In this document: positions 60,709 through 64,000 of the stretch, piece by piece
Numbering within the stretch: position 1 is the stretch's first letter
Layout: each line of letters begins with the position of its first letter
From: Sphingomonas mali NBRC 15500
GTDB taxonomy: Bacteria > Pseudomonadota > Alphaproteobacteria > Sphingomonadales > Sphingomonadaceae
Direction: 5' to 3'
DNA: 64,000 bases
NCBI RefSeq assembly: GCF_001598415.1
Contig: NZ_BCYX01000022.1
Span: 1 to 64,000 of the forward strand
The notes under the pieces: model-generated
Told to the model about the DNA's origin: nothing
The model's input: only the letters and a program-made list of their open reading frames with translations
Databases searched by the model: none
Translations under genes and position numbers: made by a program

Positions 60709-62751
60709 ATGCGGCTTCGATCGATACTGCTGCTGGCGCTGGCTTGTGGCACCGCGCTCGGCGCCCGTACTACGCCCAGCACCGATCCGGCTTTCGTTCA
60801 GAAGGAAGGGCTGAACCTCAACAGCTTCGTGCGCAAAGGGCCCGTCGCCGCGCATATCGTGCTGCGATCGGGAAGCGATCCGCGTCTGATCGTTGCCTTT
60901 CCGGCCGGGAATAGCGGTGTCGGCCTGTGGTTCGACCACGTCCAGGGCGCGCCGCAATGGACGATGCCGTCGCCGGCCACGCCGGTGACGGTCATGGACG
61001 CCAAGGGACGATCGCTCCACGGCGTTTCCTTCATGGCCGCGATCGCCACGCCGCGTCTGACCCCGAAGCAGGCGGTGTTGTCGAGCGTGCGCGTACTGCG
61101 CGATTATCAAGCGCTCGGCACCGCGCCCGCGGAACTGCTCACCTCGGTTACAGTGCGCGGCGATACCCTGACCTGGGCCCGCGATCGGCTCGACGGCGCA
61201 CCCGGCTACCGCCTGAGCGTTCGGATTGTCCGCGGCCGATGGGACGGACACAGAATCGTGGCGGGTGCCGACGGTCGCGTTATGCTCGCGATCACCGCCG
61301 TGTCTGGGGAGACGCCGCTGACTCCTGTGCCGATCGCCGGACTGCTGACCCCGCAGGCCAATGCTGACCCCGGTGCGCGGCGAGCGCTCGAATTCTTGAG
61401 CTATCGCGAGAAGTTCCTCGCCGGGTCGTGGCGCTTCAACACCTATTTCGGACGCGACACCCTGATGTCGGTGCGGTTGCTGATGCCCGTGTTGCAACCG
61501 GCCGCGGTCGAGACGGGATTGAGCTCGGTGCTCGAACGCTTGTCCGACAAGGGGCAGGTCGCGCATGAGGAGGATATCGGCGAGTTCGCGATCCTCGATC
61601 ATATGAAAGCGGATGGAAGCAAGTCCGACGCGCCGACCTATAATTACAACATGATCGACGGCGACTTCATGCTCGCGCCGGTGGCGCGCGCCTGGCTGGT
61701 CGACGATCCGCGCGGGCGCGCCCGGGCCGCAGCCTTTCTGGCGCAGCGGCATGGCAAGGAACGCGCGGGCGACGCGCTGATGCGCAATCTGCGCCACGTC
61801 CTGCGTCGCGCGCGACCCTTTGCGGACGACCCGACGCCGACCAATCTGATATCGCTGAATCCGGGCATGGATGCCGGCCAATGGCGCGACAGCAATGACG
61901 GGCTGGGAGGCGGCCGCTTCCCCTACGACGTCAACGCGATTTTCGTTCCGGCAGCGCTCGACGCGGCGGCGGCGATGGACCGCGCCGGCCTGCTCGCGCC
62001 TTATATGACGCCCGACGACCGCGCGACCTTTGCCAGGCTGTCGAGCGTCGAAGCGGTCTGGCGATCGCGCGCGCCGGGTCTGTTCGCGATATCGATTCCC
62101 GCCGACCGCGCGCGCGCAGCGATCTCGGCCTATGCCGCGAAAGTCGGCGTGCCCGCGGCCGCAGCGACGGCGGCGATCGGCCAGGAAGGATTGCGCTTCA
62201 ACGCGATCGCGCTCGACGCACAGGGCGCGCCCGTGCCGATCGAGAATTCGGACGAGGGTTTCGCCTTGCTGTTCGACCATCCCGACGATGCGGCGCTAAC
62301 GACCGCCGCGACCGTGATCGGCGATCCGTTCCCGGCGGGGCTGATGACGGGCGCAGGCATGCTGGTGGCCAATCCTGCCTTCGCGCCCGATCCGCTCGCC
62401 GCCAAATTCGGTCCCAATGCCTATCACGGCACCGTGATCTGGTCATGGCACCAGGCGCTCGCGGCGGCGGGGCTCGAACGACAATTGGCGCGGAGCGACA
62501 TATCCCCCGCGGTCCGGACAAAGCTCAAGATGACGCAGCAATGTCTGTGGCGTGCCATCGCCGCGACCCGCCAGGTCCAGAGTTCCGAACTATGGTCGTG
62601 GCGTTATGACGGCGGCCGCTACGAGGTCGCCGCGTTCGGCGCGAGCGGGCGCGACGTCGACGAATCCAACGCGGCGCAATTGTGGAGCACGGTCTATCTC
62701 GCGCTCAAACGCCCCGCGCCGGACGGCCGCATCGCCTGTCCAGCCAATTGA
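60709..62751 (+). CDS. Exported six-hairpin glycosidase-like protein (debranching-enzyme-like)
   Basis: The product is 680 aa from the ATG at 60709 with AAGGAC upstream. A signal peptide (MRLRSILLLALACGTALGA) is followed by an N-terminal beta-rich domain and an (alpha/alpha)6-barrel-like part from about residue 230. FNTYFGRDTLMSVRLLMPVL recalls the GRDT-xS motif of the amylo-alpha-1,6-glucosidase domain, and later GGGRFPYDVNAIFVP, NSDEGFALLFDH and YHGTVIWSWHQALAAAGLE look like the catalytic helices. It may trim glycans in the periplasm for the adjacent receptor system; substrate unknown. Confidence 0.75.
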   Translation: MRLRSILLLALACGTALGARTTPSTDPAFVQKEGLNLNSFVRKGPVAAHIVLRSGSDPRLIVAFPAGNSGVGLWFDHVQGAPQWTMPSPATPVTVMDAKGRSLHGVSFMAAIATPRLTPKQAVLSSVRVLRDYQALGTAPAELLTSVTVRGDTLTWARDRLDGAPGYRLSVRIVRGRWDGHRIVAGADGRVMLAITAVSGETPLTPVPIAGLLTPQANADPGARRALEFLSYREKFLAGSWRFNTYFGRDTLMSVRLLMPVLQPAAVETGLSSVLERLSDKGQVAHEEDIGEFAILDHMKADGSKSDAPTYNYNMIDGDFMLAPVARAWLVDDPRGRARAAAFLAQRHGKERAGDALMRNLRHVLRRARPFADDPTPTNLISLNPGMDAGQWRDSNDGLGGGRFPYDVNAIFVPAALDAAAAMDRAGLLAPYMTPDDRATFARLSSVEAVWRSRAPGLFAISIPADRARAAISAYAAKVGVPAAAATAAIGQEGLRFNAIALDAQGAPVPIENSDEGFALLFDHPDDAALTTAATVIGDPFPAGLMTGAGMLVANPAFAPDPLAAKFGPNAYHGTVIWSWHQALAAAGLERQLARSDISPAVRTKLKMTQQCLWRAIAATRQVQSSELWSWRYDGGRYEVAAFGASGRDVDESNAAQLWSTVYLALKRPAPDGRIACPAN

Positions 62752-62771
62752 TGCTGGGCTAGGGAAGCGAC

Positions 62772-64000
62772 ATGGCTGAGACCGGCATCCGCAACATCGT
62801 CATCCTGGGCGGCGGCACCGCCGGCTGGATGACCGCGGCGGCGCTGAGCCGCGCGCTGCAGGGATCGGGTCGCACCATCACCCTGATCGAATCGGACGAG
62901 ATCGGGACGATCGGCGTGGGCGAGGCGACGATCCCGACGATCCACTGGTTCAACCAGATCGTCGGGCTCGACGAGGCCGAGTTCATCCGCGAGACCAAGG
63001 CGACCTATAAACTCGGCGTCCAGTTCAACGGGTGGAACGGCGAAGGAAGCGTTTATCTCCATCCGTTCGGCACCTTTGGCCCGCCCGGCGACGGAGTGAT
63101 GTTTCTCCACCGCCTGATCCGGGCCCGACTGGGCGGGACGGCGGCGGCGACCGAGGATTTCTCGCTGACCGCGCAAGCCGCACGCGCCGGCCGGTTCGCC
63201 AAGCCGGTCGGCGATCCCCGATCGCTGCGGTCGACCTTGGGCTATGCCTATCATTTCGATGCCGGGCTTTATGCGCGCTATCTGCGTCGCCATGCCGAGG
63301 CGCGCGGCGTCACGCGCATCGAGGGCAAGGTCGCGCGGGTCGACCAGAATCCTGACAATGGCTGCATCACTCGCCTTGTCACCGAACGCGGCGACCAAGT
63401 GGCCGGCGATCTCTTCATCGATTGTTCGGGCCTGCGCGGGCTGCTGATTGAGCAGACCTTGGGCGCCGGGTTCGAGGATTGGACCAACTGGCTGCCCTGC
63501 GATCGCGCCTGGGCGGCGCCTAGCCCGGCCGAGACCCGGGTCATTCCCTATACGCGCGCAACCGCGGCGGAAGCGGGCTGGCGCTGGCGCATCCCGCTCC
63601 AGCATCGCACCGGCAACGGCTATGTCTATTCGAGCCGGTTCCAGGACGACGATGCCGCGCGCCAGTCGCTGCTCGACGCACTGGGCGAGGAGCCGATCGC
63701 CGAGCCGCGCCCGATCCGTTTCCTGCCCGGCAAGCGCAAACGCTCCTGGGTCAAGAACGTCGTCGCGATCGGGCTGTCGAGCGGCTTCCTCGAGCCGCTG
63801 GAGTCGACCAGCATCCATTTGATCCAGAGTGGCATCGCGAAGCTGCTGGCGCTGTTTCCGCGCCATGGCGACGATCCGCTGGTCGCCGAACAATTCGACC
63901 GCGTGTTCGGGCAGGAAATGCTCGACGTCCGCGACTTCCTGGTGCTGCACTACAAGATGACGGCGGGCCGCGACGAGCCGCTATGGCGCTATTGCCGCGA
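62772..64000 (+). CDS. Flavin-dependent tryptophan-halogenase family protein (3' end cut)
   Basis: This gene starts at ATG 62772 (AGGGAAGCGAC upstream) and runs off the window; 409 codons are seen. The FAD motif GGGTAGWM is at residues 13-20. K80 in ATYKLGVQF matches the catalytic lysine (Lys79 of PrnA). The WxWxIP motif is in GWRWRIPLQHRTGNGYVYSS, and FLEPLESTSIHLIQSG holds the conserved glutamate. It should make hypohalous acid from reduced flavin, oxygen and halide, held by the lysine. The receptor gene upstream suggests a role on an imported aromatic compound; the substrate is unknown. Confidence 0.88.
   Translation, partial: MAETGIRNIVILGGGTAGWMTAAALSRALQGSGRTITLIESDEIGTIGVGEATIPTIHWFNQIVGLDEAEFIRETKATYKLGVQFNGWNGEGSVYLHPFGTFGPPGDGVMFLHRLIRARLGGTAAATEDFSLTAQAARAGRFAKPVGDPRSLRSTLGYAYHFDAGLYARYLRRHAEARGVTRIEGKVARVDQNPDNGCITRLVTERGDQVAGDLFIDCSGLRGLLIEQTLGAGFEDWTNWLPCDRAWAAPSPAETRVIPYTRATAAEAGWRWRIPLQHRTGNGYVYSSRFQDDDAARQSLLDALGEEPIAEPRPIRFLPGKRKRSWVKNVVAIGLSSGFLEPLESTSIHLIQSGIAKLLALFPRHGDDPLVAEQFDRVFGQEMLDVRDFLVLHYKMTAGRDEPLWRYCR

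Noticed and set aside
57795..60782. A 995-codon open frame on the minus strand
   Set aside because: It lies opposite the TonB-dependent receptor, whose signal peptide, plug, barrel and terminal aromatic are clear. The antisense frame is open only because of codon bias in high-GC DNA.

Overview
The window is high-GC chromosomal DNA from an alphaproteobacterium, most likely Sphingomonas or a close relative. The evidence is an imuA-imuB mutagenesis cassette behind an alphaproteobacterial-type LexA box (GTTC-N7-GTTC), an UrcA-family protein, DUF1285, DUF2849, DUF934 and UPF0262 proteins, a tonB-exbB-exbD-exbD operon, a large TonB-dependent receptor beside a flavin-dependent halogenase, and several families of short palindromic repeats that I associate with sphingomonads. 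Most genes are housekeeping or metabolic. I see no transposase, integrase, prophage, plasmid gene, rRNA operon or CRISPR array. There is one tRNA, tRNA-Arg(TCT).

Layout. 0-2.3 kb: imuB and imuA under a LexA box. 2.4-10.7 kb: a secreted protein, malate synthase G, then an acyl-CoA/2-hydroxyacid block (thiolase, HSD10-like dehydrogenase, alpha-methylacyl-CoA racemase, FMN 2-hydroxyacid oxidase) and a PLP-dependent cysteine-synthase-like enzyme. 10.7-17.2 kb: M1 aminopeptidase, tRNA-Arg, queuosine precursor transporter, purQ-purS-purC, and a DUF4349 lipoprotein. 17.3-21.4 kb: two GcvA-like LysR regulators, each divergent from a small gene, and an octapeptide-repeat exported protein. 21.4-28.5 kb: a MarR regulator with two matching operators that flank it, a ClC chloride/proton antiporter, parC and a GGDEF-EAL protein. 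28.4-33 kb: cca, a CoA pyrophosphatase and DUF1285 in an overlapping operon, an acetyltransferase and folB. 33-35.7 kb: the tonB/exbB/exbD/exbD energy-transduction operon with stem-loops in two of its gaps. 36-40.6 kb: dcd, cdd, GH25 lysozyme and UPF0262, then dnaB behind two DnaA boxes. 40.7-45.6 kb: an assimilatory sulfate-reduction operon (cobA, DUF2849, cysI, DUF934, cysH) interrupted by a complex repeat. 45.6-46.3 kb: an AT-richer patch with tiny membrane proteins. 46.3-57.7 kb: astD, selO carrying an in-frame palindromic repeat, hydrolase/SDR/GH130/GT4 genes, a nitronate monooxygenase-like protein with four cysteines, an amidotransferase, a 2-hydroxyacid dehydrogenase and an SH3/GNAT pair. 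57.7-64 kb: a TonB-dependent receptor, a debranching-enzyme-like secreted hydrolase and a flavin-dependent halogenase that runs off the window end.

Working together: the TonB/ExbB/ExbD motor at 33-35.6 kb could energise the receptor at 58 kb. CobA makes the siroheme precursor used by CysI, and CysH supplies its sulfite. PurS and PurQ are partner subunits of FGAM synthase. I found no large undescribed system. The least explained signals are the paired MarR operators, the octapeptide-repeat protein, the repeat inside selO, the interleaved repeat inside the sulfate operon, and the receptor/hydrolase/halogenase locus.
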